64,000 nucleotides of DNA. It comes from Geothrix limicola (GTDB lineage: Bacteria; Acidobacteriota; Holophagae; Holophagales; Holophagaceae). A program made the translations under genes and the position numbers. The notes beneath the pieces were generated by a model that saw only the letters and a program-made list of their open reading frames with translations, searched no databases and was not told the origin of the DNA. Below, one piece after another: positions 1-7,913 of this stretch (positions are counted from its first letter, which is position 1; each line of letters begins with the position of its first letter). The stretch is taken from the NCBI RefSeq assembly GCF_030268085.1, contig NZ_BSDE01000008.1, positions 109,709 through 173,708 on the forward strand, in the 5' to 3' direction.

Positions 1-1174
1 CCAGGTCGCGCAGCATGCGCGGGAACTTGGAGAAGATGGTCTTGACCGGCACCATGCGGATGCCGAGCACCGAGGCCTGGATCTCCTTGCTCACGTGGTC
101 GAGGTAGACGGAGGCGTGGGCCAGCTCCTTCGCCACGGTCGAGGCGGGGTGCCCGTTGACCTGGGGGATCAGGCGCTCCACGAGGTGGCTGATCATCGTT
201 TTGCTGATGATGAGCTCGGCCACGATGTTCATGAACTGCTCGAGCTTGGCCTGGCTCACCCGGATGGTGTCGGAGGCGCCCTTGTCATCCGTGTTGCGGC
301 GGCCGCTCTTGCGGCGGTCCTCCGCGGCGGGCGCGCCGTCGCCGGCGGCAGTCGCGGCCGAGGCCGTCTCCAGACTCAAGGGGTAGAAGCTGATGGTCGC
401 GTTGGTCACGGCCCCGAAGACCTTGCGGATCTCCTCCATGGGCTCGGTGGCTTCGATGATCATCACCAGATCCAGGTGGAAGGCGCGGGCTTCGAAGCTT
501 TCGAGATCCACCTCGGGTTCCCGAGGGATCAACTGGCGGTGCAGCAGCTTGCCCACCAGGTCGACCATCTGGAAGAGCGAGAGGGGATTGAAGGCCGTGC
601 CGTAGATCGTGCCCGCCAGTTCCGCATGGATGCCCAGCACGGTCTTGCCCTCGGCCAGGGCCGTGGCGGCGGCGCTTCGTCCGGCCTCGCTCACGCGGGC
701 CAGGGGCGCCGGCAGGTTCAGGGTGCCCGTGGAGGCGGCGGCCTGGGTGGGGGCCTGGGCCTCGCCTCCCTTCTTCAGCGATTCGAGGTTGCGGATCAGC
801 TCGCTGGGATCGGGATCCTCGGCCTCCCCCTGCTTTCGGACCTGGACGCGCACATCCTCGACCAGGACCTTGAGCATGTCCACGGTTTCGAAGAGCAGTT
901 CCATCACGCGGTCGCTGAGTTCCATCCGGGATTTGCGGAGGTCGTCCAGCACGTTCTCGCCCACGTGGGCGACGGCCTGGACCTTCTGCAGCCCCAGAAA
1001 ACCCGCGGCGCCCTTGATGGTGTGGACGCTGCGGAAGATGGCGTTCAGCAAATCCAGGTCGCCGGGCGATTCCTCAAGCGCCAGGAAGTTGGATTCGATC
1101 TGCTCGAAATGCTCCTGCGCCTCGACGAGGAAATCCTCGTAGAAGCTGGGATCGTCGAGGGCGAAATCGCTCAT
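1..1174 (-). CDS. cheA: Chemotaxis histidine kinase CheA (N-terminal part; runs off the left edge)
   Basis: CheA autophosphorylates on a histidine in its HPt domain and passes phosphate to CheY. Reading leftwards from 1174 the product starts MSDFALDDPSFYEDFLVEAQ. An HPt domain has the motif FRSVHTIKGAAGFLG, with the phospho-accepting His at residue 51. A second segment of about 100 residues follows (around residues 165-250, P2-like), then a charged linker. The helical dimerisation region (AELIISKTMISHL, then IRMVPVKTIFSKFPRMLRDL) is just reached before the window ends. The ATPase and CheW-like domains lie outside. Its ATG overlaps the stop of the upstream cheW gene (ATGA), so translation is probably coupled. 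It is the last gene seen in the pilZ-cheY-cheZ-cheW-cheA run. Confidence 0.95.
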   Translation of the reverse strand, partial: MSDFALDDPSFYEDFLVEAQEHFEQIESNFLALEESPGDLDLLNAIFRSVHTIKGAAGFLGLQKVQAVAHVGENVLDDLRKSRMELSDRVMELLFETVDMLKVLVEDVRVQVRKQGEAEDPDPSELIRNLESLKKGGEAQAPTQAAASTGTLNLPAPLARVSEAGRSAAATALAEGKTVLGIHAELAGTIYGTAFNPLSLFQMVDLVGKLLHRQLIPREPEVDLESFEARAFHLDLVMIIEATEPMEEIRKVFGAVTNATISFYPLSLETASAATAAGDGAPAAEDRRKSGRRNTDDKGASDTIRVSQAKLEQFMNIVAELIISKTMISHLVERLIPQVNGHPASTVAKELAHASVYLDHVSKEIQASVLGIRMVPVKTIFSKFPRMLRDL

Positions 1175-2691
1175 GGCTCACCCGTCCTGTTGCGGCGCCC
1201 CTGGAGGCCCTGGAGCTGCTCGGTCTCCGCGTCGGTCAGGAGCTGCTGAAGTTCGAGCAGGAAGATCATGCCGTTGTCCAGCCGCGCCACCTTTTCGATG
1301 TAGCGGTTGGCGCCCACGGCGGTGACGGCGGGCGGGGGACCGAAGCGGTGCAGGTCCACCGGCCGCACCTCGTCCACGGCATCCACCACGAGGCCCGTGT
1401 AGACACCGCCAATGCTCGTGATGAGGATGCGCGAAATGCTGGTGGCCTCCACCCGCTCAAGCCCGAAGCGTGTGCGCAGATCCACCACTGGCATCACCTC
1501 GCCGCGCAGGTTGAGCACGCCGTCCACGAAATGGGGTGCGCGCGGCACGGGCGTGATCTGGCCCACCATGATGATTTCGCGGACCTCGTGCAGACGCAGG
1601 CCGTAGCTTTCAGGCCCCAGGCGGAAGACCACCAGTTCCAGGCTCGGAGTCGTTTCCTGGACCCGCGTGTCGGCGAGGCCGAGGCCCTGCCCCATGGCGG
1701 CGATCTTCTCCTGGTCGTCGCCGGTGATGATCTTCAGCACGTTGATGAGGCTCACCATGCGGCCCGGCAGGAGGAGGATGCCCTCCAGATGCTCGCGCTC
1801 GGCTTCGGACAGGGTCTGGGGCGGCGGCAACATCTGGCCGTCCTGCACGCGCAGGATCTCCTGAATCTCGTCCACCACCACGCCGATCCGCGCGGTGCCG
1901 AAGGAGAGCAGCACCACCATATCCCGCTTGCGCTCGGCGCCGGCCTGCTGGATGGACAGGATCTCGGAGAGGTCCACCAGCGGCATCACCTGGTCGCGAA
2001 GGCAGATCACCCCCAGCACGTAGTCGGGAGCGTCGGGGACCTTGGTCACAGGGGGCAGCTCGACGATCTCCTCCACCTCATGCAGGGCGATGCCGAAGGA
2101 TTCGGCGCCCAACCGGAAGGTGACGAAGGGCCGACCATCCTCTTCGAGTTCCTCGTCCCCCTCGCCGCCGCCCGCAAAGGTGCCGGTGACGGCCAGATCA
2201 TCGAATTCGGCCCGGCGCGTCAGCTCGGCACTGTCCAGCAGCTTCTCGAGGTGGATGAGCGTGATGAGCCGCGTGCCCACCGTGACCATACCCGCCAGGT
2301 ATTCGGCGCGGATGCCCGCCACAAGGGGGGGCGTCTCCCGGACGGTGTGATCCTCCAGGCGCACCACCTCGGCCACGGAATCCACCTGCAGGCCCGTGGG
2401 GCCGCTGGCCATCCGCATCACGATAATGCGGGTCTTCGTCGTGGGCTCCTGGGGGGCCAGGTGGAAACGCACCCGGCTGTCGATGACCGGGATGATGAGC
2501 CCGCGCAGGTTGATGACGCCCAGGATGAAGCTGGGGCTGCCCGGAACGGGCGTCACATCGATGCGATGGGTGATCTCCTGCACCCGGTCGATGTCCAGGC
2601 CGAACTCCACGCCGTCGAGCGTGAAGGTCACCAGCTGGCCCGAGGGCACCAGCTCCGTGGCGAGGAGGGCCTGGGTGGACTCGGCGGCCAT
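1171..2691 (-). CDS. cheW: CheW-type coupling protein with three tandem CheW domains
   Basis: CheW links chemoreceptors to CheA. This 506-residue protein is about three times the usual length and contains three CheW domains, at roughly residues 19-152, 188-325 and 352-493. Each starts with a beta strand plus hydrophobic segment (FTLDGVEFGLDIDRVQEI, FRLGAESFGIALHEVEEI, FRLGPESYGLRLHEVREI). Each has the central strand motif: INLRG and LNLRGEVMPVVDL in the first and third, ICLRDQVMPLVDL in the second. Acidic linkers (for example GGGEGDEELEEDG) separate the domains. It has no receiver or kinase domain. The gap to cheZ is 3 bases and the stop overlaps the cheA start. Such a protein could bridge several receptors or kinases at once; that is inference. 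Confidence 0.93.
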   Translation of the reverse strand: MAAESTQALLATELVPSGQLVTFTLDGVEFGLDIDRVQEITHRIDVTPVPGSPSFILGVINLRGLIIPVIDSRVRFHLAPQEPTTKTRIIVMRMASGPTGLQVDSVAEVVRLEDHTVRETPPLVAGIRAEYLAGMVTVGTRLITLIHLEKLLDSAELTRRAEFDDLAVTGTFAGGGEGDEELEEDGRPFVTFRLGAESFGIALHEVEEIVELPPVTKVPDAPDYVLGVICLRDQVMPLVDLSEILSIQQAGAERKRDMVVLLSFGTARIGVVVDEIQEILRVQDGQMLPPPQTLSEAEREHLEGILLLPGRMVSLINVLKIITGDDQEKIAAMGQGLGLADTRVQETTPSLELVVFRLGPESYGLRLHEVREIIMVGQITPVPRAPHFVDGVLNLRGEVMPVVDLRTRFGLERVEATSISRILITSIGGVYTGLVVDAVDEVRPVDLHRFGPPPAVTAVGANRYIEKVARLDNGMIFLLELQQLLTDAETEQLQGLQGRRNRTGEP

Positions 2692-2694
2692 GGT

Positions 2695-3297
2695 TTACCC
2701 CTTCTTCTGGGATTTGAAGGCCTCGATCACGGCATCCGCGTGGGCCTTGTTCTCGTCGGGCGTGGTGCCCGTCTGGGCGATGGTGTGGCTAATGGAGGGC
2801 CGTTCGGCATCGCTCTTCAGGCCCGTGCCCAGCAGATCGACGATGTAGTCGTGGATCTGGCGCAGGTGGTGGACGATGCGCTCCAGCTTCTGCCGGGTGA
2901 TGTCCTGGAACTGCATCAGGTCCATGGCCTCGAAGACCTTGTCCTGGATCTCCTTGCTGGCGCTCATGACCTCGTGGATGGCCTTCTGGACGCCCTGGGC
3001 CTGGGCGCCTTCGTGGCGCATCATGTCCGTGATGAGCTGCTGCTGGCGGGATACGAGCCGGCTGATCTGGTCCAGCTGGTCCATGACCTTGTTGGACTCG
3101 CGCTCGGTCACGGCCGTGACCGTGTCCAACTCGGAGATCACGTGGCCGCTGCCATCCTTGTGGGGCTCGCCATGGGCCGCAGACTGGGGCGCGGGTGGCG
3201 CCGGGGCCGGATCCGGCTCAGAGCCCTTGCCCCCCTTGGGCTTCTTGGGTGATTTGCCACCTCCGGCGAGGAGGGCGTCGATTTCGGACTGGTCCAT
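2695..3297 (-). CDS. cheZ: CheY-P phosphatase CheZ with a FliM-like N-terminal peptide
   Basis: CheZ dephosphorylates CheY-P. The 200-residue product has a long helical hairpin (about residues 53-155) with the family motif FQDITRQ. D132 and Q136 fit the Asp-x3-Gln arrangement that positions the catalytic glutamine. Residues 12-50 are a low-complexity Lys/Pro/Gly linker. The first ten residues, MDQSEIDALL, closely resemble the N-terminal CheY-binding peptide of the flagellar switch protein FliM (SQAEIDALL in Escherichia coli). The usual CheY-binding helix at the C-terminus of proteobacterial CheZ is not obvious here. The gene sits 10 bases downstream of cheY, its substrate gene. Confidence 0.9.
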   Translation of the reverse strand: MDQSEIDALLAGGGKSPKKPKGGKGSEPDPAPAPPAPQSAAHGEPHKDGSGHVISELDTVTAVTERESNKVMDQLDQISRLVSRQQQLITDMMRHEGAQAQGVQKAIHEVMSASKEIQDKVFEAMDLMQFQDITRQKLERIVHHLRQIHDYIVDLLGTGLKSDAERPSISHTIAQTGTTPDENKAHADAVIEAFKSQKKG

Positions 3298-3307
3298 GGC
3301 CTGCTCC

Positions 3308-3664
3308 CTACCCGAGGAGGGATTCGATCTTTTCCTTGAGGGTCTCCGGGGTGAATGGCTTCACCACGTAGTTGTTCACGCCGGCCTGGAGCGCCTCGAC
3401 GATGTCCTCCTTGGCGGCGTTGGTCGTCACCATGAGGATCGGGATGGCGGCATTCTGGCCGCGCACGGTCTTCACGAATTCGAGGCCATCCATCTCGGGC
3501 ATGTTCCAGTCGGTGATGATCATCTCCACCCCGCCCTGGCCGAGCTTTTCCAGCCCGTTCTTGCCGTTCTCACCCTCGACCACATCGGTGTAGCCGATGC
3601 GCGAAAGGGTGTTGATGATGATGCGCCGCATCGTCGAGGAATCGTCCACGATGAGGATCTTCAC
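3308..3664 (-). CDS. cheY: Chemotaxis response regulator CheY
   Basis: Single receiver domain of 118 residues with every key position present: acidic pair D7/D8 (IVDDSS), phospho-acceptor D52 (IITDWNMPEMDG), T80 (MVTTNA) and K102 (VVKPFTP). There is no output domain, so it should act by binding the flagellar switch. The upstream region reads AGGAGGCCCCCCGTG before the ATG, a strong ribosome site. It lies between a PilZ gene and cheZ, which fits a working CheA-CheY-CheZ circuit. Confidence 0.96.
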   Translation of the reverse strand: MKILIVDDSSTMRRIIINTLSRIGYTDVVEGENGKNGLEKLGQGGVEMIITDWNMPEMDGLEFVKTVRGQNAAIPILMVTTNAAKEDIVEALQAGVNNYVVKPFTPETLKEKIESLLG

Positions 3665-3697
3665 GGGGGGCCTCCTGGAAAGGATGGTGAAACGGAA

Positions 3698-4093
3698 TCA
3701 GAGAGAGGGGGGAGGCGCGTAGGCCTCCAGGAATTTGATGAGGGCATCGAGGTCATCAGGGTAGACGTTCTGGAACTTCACGCCCAGTTCGTAGCCGCCG
3801 GAATCCAGCTGTTCGACCCGGACGACCATGCCGAGAGCCACCAGGGGGCGGGCCTCGGCGTCCTGCACAGGCCCGAAGTGGTTCTGGTAGCGGCCCCAGC
3901 CGGGCACCCGCAGCTCCAGCTTGAGCAGGGTCCCCAGGGGGTAGGCCCGGGGGGAATCCACCAGCAGGCCGCCGGCCGACACGTCCCTGTAGCTGCTCGT
4001 GGCCGGGATCTCGCCCTTGTGAAAACTCAATTCCTGGAAGCTCAGGTTGGCCTCCAGGGGGATCCGTTGGTACTGTCGCCGTTCCTGACTCAT
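3698..4093 (-). CDS. PilZ-domain c-di-GMP-binding protein
   Basis: Small cytosolic protein (131 residues) made almost wholly of a PilZ domain. Both c-di-GMP contact motifs are present: RxxxR at R6-R10 (RRQYQRIPL) and D/N-x-S-x-x-G at D37-G42 (DVSAGG). The frame is open further upstream, but the ATG at 4093 has TGAGGA in front of it and gives a normal PilZ N-terminus, so I place the start there. It is the first gene of the chemotaxis operon, 33 bases before cheY. That suggests that c-di-GMP level feeds into motility, but the partner is unknown. Confidence 0.85.
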   Translation of the reverse strand: MSQERRQYQRIPLEANLSFQELSFHKGEIPATSSYRDVSAGGLLVDSPRAYPLGTLLKLELRVPGWGRYQNHFGPVQDAEARPLVALGMVVRVEQLDSGGYELGVKFQNVYPDDLDALIKFLEAYAPPPSL

Positions 4094-4238
4094 GAGTGTC
4101 CTCAGATGGGGCATCGGAGGGGCGGGTTTCCAACTTGAATCCTGCAAAAGCTGCCCCGGGGTCTCCGACCAGGGGCCCGGCTCGGCTAGACTGAAACGTG
4201 CGAGCGCGCCCCGTGGGGGAGCGCACCCCGGAGGTTCC

Positions 4239-4781
4239 ATGCCCGCTGCCCCAGGCCCCTGCCCCATGGACCCCGGTCAGATGGAGGCGACCCTCCGGCG
4301 CCTGGCCACCGATCTGGTGGCCCGCCTGAAGGCCGATGAGGAGGTCGTCCTCCTAGGCATCCGCTCCCGGGGCCTACCCCTGGCCGAGCGCCTGGCCATC
4401 CTGCTGAGGGCCGCCACCGGCGCCCAGGTGCCCGTGGGCGCCCTGGACATCACGCTCTACCGGGACGACCTCACCGAGATGGTGGGCAGCCCCATCGTCC
4501 GTCCCACGGAGATCCCCTTCACCCTGAAGGAACGGACCGTGGTCCTCGTGGATGACGTCCTCTACACAGGCCGGACGGTGCGCGCGGCCCTGGACGCCCT
4601 GCTGGACCATGGCCGGCCCCGCCGGGTGATGCTCCTCGTCATGGCCGACCGCAGCGGCCGGGAACTCCCCATCCAGGCGGATCTGGCGGGGCTGCGGGTG
4701 GAGGTGCCCCCCGGACAGCGGGTGGCGGTGCGCGTAAAGGAAGTTGACGGTGAAGACGGCGTCACCGTGGAGGCCTGTTAA
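4239..4781 (+). CDS. pyrR: PyrR bifunctional pyrimidine regulator / uracil phosphoribosyltransferase
   Basis: Type I phosphoribosyltransferase of 180 residues with the PRPP-binding motif VVLVDDVLYTGRT at about residues 101-113, typical of PyrR. In other bacteria PyrR senses UMP/UTP, controls pyr mRNA attenuation and has weak uracil phosphoribosyltransferase activity. The start at 4239 follows CCGGAGGTTCC; a second ATG at 4266 would give 171 residues. The stop overlaps the pyrB start by one base (TAATG). I did not find a clear anti-terminator/terminator pair upstream, so attenuation here is not shown. Confidence 0.9.
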   Translation: MPAAPGPCPMDPGQMEATLRRLATDLVARLKADEEVVLLGIRSRGLPLAERLAILLRAATGAQVPVGALDITLYRDDLTEMVGSPIVRPTEIPFTLKERTVVLVDDVLYTGRTVRAALDALLDHGRPRRVMLLVMADRSGRELPIQADLAGLRVEVPPGQRVAVRVKEVDGEDGVTVEAC

Positions 4782-5740
4782 TGACGTCTGAACGCTACGT
4801 CTTCCCCCACAAGCATCTGCTGGGCATCGAGCCCCTGAGCCCCCGGGACATCACGGCTCTGCTGGACCAGGCCCAGGCCTTCGAGGAGGTCTGCGAGCGC
4901 CCCAGCATCAAGATCGTCCCCGCCCTGCGCAAGAAGCTGGTGGTCAACCTCTTCTTCGAGAACAGCACCCGCACCCGCAACAGCTTCGAGATCGCCGAAA
5001 AGCGCCTGTCGGCCGAGATCATCAACTTCGACGCCGACACCAGCAGCCTGAACAAGGGCGAGACCCTCGTCGACACGGCCATGAACCTGGAGGCCATGCA
5101 CCCGGACCTCATCGTCATGCGGCACAGCGCCCCCGGGGCCCACGCCCTGCTGGCCCGGCACATGAAGGCCAGCATCGTGAACGCCGGGGACGGCGCCCAC
5201 GAGCACCCCACCCAGGCCCTGCTGGACGCCTACACCCTGCGCAAGCATTTCGGCCGGCTCGAAGGCCTGCGCGTGGCCATCGTGGGCGATATCCGCAACA
5301 GCCGCGTGGTGCGTTCCAACCTCTGGCTGCTCACCCGCATGGGCGCCAAGGTCACCCTCGTCGGCCCCCCCACCCTCCTGCCCGTGGAACTGAAGGCCAC
5401 CTGGCCCTCCATCGACATCAGCTACGACTTCGACGCCATCATCCCCCAGCAGGACGCCATCATGATGCTGCGCGCCCAGTTCGAACGTGGCACCGGCGCC
5501 TACATCCCCGGCCAGGGCGAGTACAGCCGCTACTTCCAGCTGAACCCGGCCCGCATGAAGCGCGCAAAGAAGGACGTGGTGGTGCTGCACCCCGGTCCCA
5601 TCAACCGCGGCCTGGAAATCACCAGCGACGTGGCCGACGGCCCGAACAACCTCATCCTCGACCAGGTGACCAACGGCGTGCCCGTCCGCATGGCCGTGCT
5701 CTACCTGCTGTCCAATCCCCACGGCGAGCAGGTGCCGTGA
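4781..5740 (+). CDS. pyrB: Aspartate carbamoyltransferase, catalytic subunit
   Basis: Catalyses carbamoyl phosphate + aspartate to N-carbamoylaspartate, the committed step of pyrimidine synthesis. The 319-residue length is normal. The carbamoyl-phosphate loop FENSTRTRNSFE (S62-R66) and the HPTQALLD motif (from H142) are intact, and the aspartate-domain motif LHPGPINRGLEI is near the C-terminus. It is translationally coupled to pyrR. No pyrI regulatory subunit or pyrC dihydroorotase follows; the next gene is an ORF6N-like gene. Confidence 0.97.
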   Translation: MTSERYVFPHKHLLGIEPLSPRDITALLDQAQAFEEVCERPSIKIVPALRKKLVVNLFFENSTRTRNSFEIAEKRLSAEIINFDADTSSLNKGETLVDTAMNLEAMHPDLIVMRHSAPGAHALLARHMKASIVNAGDGAHEHPTQALLDAYTLRKHFGRLEGLRVAIVGDIRNSRVVRSNLWLLTRMGAKVTLVGPPTLLPVELKATWPSIDISYDFDAIIPQQDAIMMLRAQFERGTGAYIPGQGEYSRYFQLNPARMKRAKKDVVVLHPGPINRGLEITSDVADGPNNLILDQVTNGVPVRMAVLYLLSNPHGEQVP

Positions 5741-6225
5741 GCGCCCCCGTCGAGGTGCTGTCGCGGCTCCTCTGGATCCGCGACACGGCCGCCCTGCCCG
5801 ACCAGGCCCTGGCCGACCAGCTGGGCATGGAGACAAGTGCCCTGACGGCCCTCGTGGAGGCCCACCCCGAGCGCTTCCATGAGTCCCTCGTCTTCCCCCT
5901 CACGGCCGAGGAGCGGCAGAAAATCCCCGAAGCCCCCATCCTGGCCTTCACCGAGGCCGGCGCCGCCCTGTTGACCGGCCTGCTTCCAGAGAAGGAATCC
6001 CGGCTGCTGAGTCTGCTGCCGGCCTTCGCCGAGGCCCGCCACCTGCTCACCACCCAGGCCGAGCTGTCCGCCCGGGTATCGGCCCTGGAACAGAAACTGG
6101 AGCTGGTGCTGAAGACCCTCCAGGACGAGGAGGAGCCGGCCCACGAGGAGCACCGCATCGGATTCGTGCCCGAGGACCTGCCCAGAGGCCTCAAGGCCAA
6201 ACAGCGCACCGCGAAAAAGGACTGA
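5737..6225 (+). CDS. ORF6N-like domain protein of unknown function inside the pyr operon
   Basis: Starts with GTG that overlaps the pyrB stop (GTGA); 162 residues. The N-terminal 90 residues match the pattern of the ORF6N/KilA-N-type DNA-binding domain of phages and mobile elements: LADQLGMETSALTALVEAHP, then RFHESLVFPLTAEE, then AFTEAGAALLTGLL. In the family these read as a helix with 'YGVET..L', 'RFP..F.F.LT..E' and 'FTE.G..ML'. A coiled-coil stretch (about residues 105-135) and a basic tail follow. The assignment rests on pattern similarity only and is moderate. Its tight place between pyrB and gpmI suggests co-expression with metabolism genes rather than with a mobile element. Confidence 0.6.
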   Translation: MSAPVEVLSRLLWIRDTAALPDQALADQLGMETSALTALVEAHPERFHESLVFPLTAEERQKIPEAPILAFTEAGAALLTGLLPEKESRLLSLLPAFAEARHLLTTQAELSARVSALEQKLELVLKTLQDEEEPAHEEHRIGFVPEDLPRGLKAKQRTAKKD

Positions 6226-6233
6226 CCCCGCCC

Positions 6234-7757
6234 ATGATCCAAGGCCCCATCACCCTCCTCATCCTCGACGGCTTCGGCGACGGCCCCCGGAACGCCTTCG
6301 ACGCCACCTTCGTCGCTTCCATGCCGCGCTTCAACGAGCTGCGCAAGGCCTACGCCACCACCCAGCTGCTCACCAGCGGCGAGGCCGTGGGCCTGCCGGA
6401 TGGCCAGTTCGGCAATTCGGAGGTGGGGCACATGAACCTGGGCGCCGGGCGCGTCGTCTGGCAGGAACTCACCCGCATCGACGCGGCCATCCGGCGCGGC
6501 ACCTTCCGCGAGAACGCCGCCATCGGCGGTCTCCTGAAGGATCTGAAAACGTCGGGCAAGCGGCTCCACCTGCTGGGCCTCGTGAGCGACGGCGGCGTCC
6601 ACAGCCACCAGAACCACCTCGTGGCCCTGGCCCAGTGGGCCCAGGCCGAAGGCGTGCCCACCACCATCCACGCCATCACTGACGGCCGCGACACGGGCCA
6701 GAAGAGCGCCGACGGCTACCTGCAGTGGCTGACCTTCCAACTGCGCGCCTGCCCCCTCGTCACCCTCGGCTCCGTCTGCGGCCGCTACACTGCCATGGAC
6801 CGGGACAAGCGCTGGGAGCGCACCGAGCAGGCCTGGAAGCTCTACGTGGATGGGGATGCCGCCCAGACGGCTCCCGATGCCCTGGCCGCCATCACCGCCG
6901 CCTACGAGCGCGGTGAAACGGATGAGTTCGTGGCCCCCACCAAGCTGGATGCCTTCCATCCCATCGCCGACGGAGACGGGGTGCTCTTCTTCAATTTCCG
7001 CGCCGACCGGGCCCGGCAGATGTGCCACGCCCTGGTGAATCCGGCTTTTGCAGGCTTCACCCAGAAAAAGCGCCCCGCCGTGAAGCTCGTGACCTTCACG
7101 GCCTACGATGCCGAACTGGATCCTTTTCTTTCCGTCGCCTACCCGCCGCAGAGCCTCGACCACATCCTGGGCGAGCTCATCAGCGCCCAGGGCTGGAAGC
7201 AGTTCCGCACGGCCGAGACCGAGAAATACGCCCACGTCACCTACTTCTTCAACGGCGGTCGGGAAGAACCCTTCGAAGGGGAAGTGCGGCGGCTGGTGCC
7301 CTCGCCCAAGGTGGCCACCTATGATCTGCAGCCCGAGATGAGCCTGGCGGACGTGAGCCAGGGGCTCGAAGCGGCCATCCGGTCCGGCGACTACCGGCTG
7401 CTGGTCTGCAACCTGGCCAACCCCGACATGATCGGCCACACCGGTGACCTGGCCGCCGCCGTCACCGCCTGCGAGGCCATCGACGGCGCCGTGGGTCGCA
7501 TCGCCGACGCCACCCTGGCCGCAGGCGGCGCCCTGTTCATCACGGCCGACCACGGCAACTGCGAATGCATGCGCGACGAGGGCGGCAACCCCCACACCGC
7601 CCATACCCTGAATCCCGTGCCCGCCGTGCTGGTGGCCAAAGGCTTCGAGGCCCGCCAGCTCCGCAGTGGCGGTGCCCTCAGCGACGTGGCCCCCACCCTC
7701 CTGAAACTGTTCAGCCTCGCCCAGCCCGAGGCCATGGACGGCACCAGCCTGTTCTAG
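6234..7757 (+). CDS. gpmI: Cofactor-independent phosphoglycerate mutase
   Basis: Interconverts 3- and 2-phosphoglycerate using two Mn ions and a phosphoserine. The 507-residue length is typical. Metal ligand D12 is in LLILDGFGDGP. The nucleophile S62 is in FGNSEVGHMNLGAG, and the second metal site appears as FITADHGNCE near the C-terminus. The central RYTAMDRDKRWERT segment is the substrate-binding stretch of the family. It is the last gene of the pyrR-pyrB-ORF6N-gpmI run, 8 bases after the preceding gene. Confidence 0.97.
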   Translation: MIQGPITLLILDGFGDGPRNAFDATFVASMPRFNELRKAYATTQLLTSGEAVGLPDGQFGNSEVGHMNLGAGRVVWQELTRIDAAIRRGTFRENAAIGGLLKDLKTSGKRLHLLGLVSDGGVHSHQNHLVALAQWAQAEGVPTTIHAITDGRDTGQKSADGYLQWLTFQLRACPLVTLGSVCGRYTAMDRDKRWERTEQAWKLYVDGDAAQTAPDALAAITAAYERGETDEFVAPTKLDAFHPIADGDGVLFFNFRADRARQMCHALVNPAFAGFTQKKRPAVKLVTFTAYDAELDPFLSVAYPPQSLDHILGELISAQGWKQFRTAETEKYAHVTYFFNGGREEPFEGEVRRLVPSPKVATYDLQPEMSLADVSQGLEAAIRSGDYRLLVCNLANPDMIGHTGDLAAAVTACEAIDGAVGRIADATLAAGGALFITADHGNCECMRDEGGNPHTAHTLNPVPAVLVAKGFEARQLRSGGALSDVAPTLLKLFSLAQPEAMDGTSLF

Positions 7758-7913
7758 CCCTTCTGCTTCCGTGATGGAGAACACAGGCCGGAGTCCCTGG
7801 TCCCCGGGGATACTGGAGGCTTGAACCCACCCGTTCATCGACGCCCCTCCTCCAGAGGAGGTCTGCGTTGGAACGCGCGGGGGCGTGGAATCATCCCATC
7901 ACCCGGAGCAGGC

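Noticed and set aside
95..1249. Long plus-strand open frame opposite cheA/cheW, and similar long antisense frames at 1348-3252, 5652-7838, 16661-18796, 23069-25336 and 55600-57294
   Set aside because: Each is the mirror of a well-supported gene; the proteins are His/Gly/Leu-rich with no family motifs, as expected of antisense frames in GC-rich DNA.
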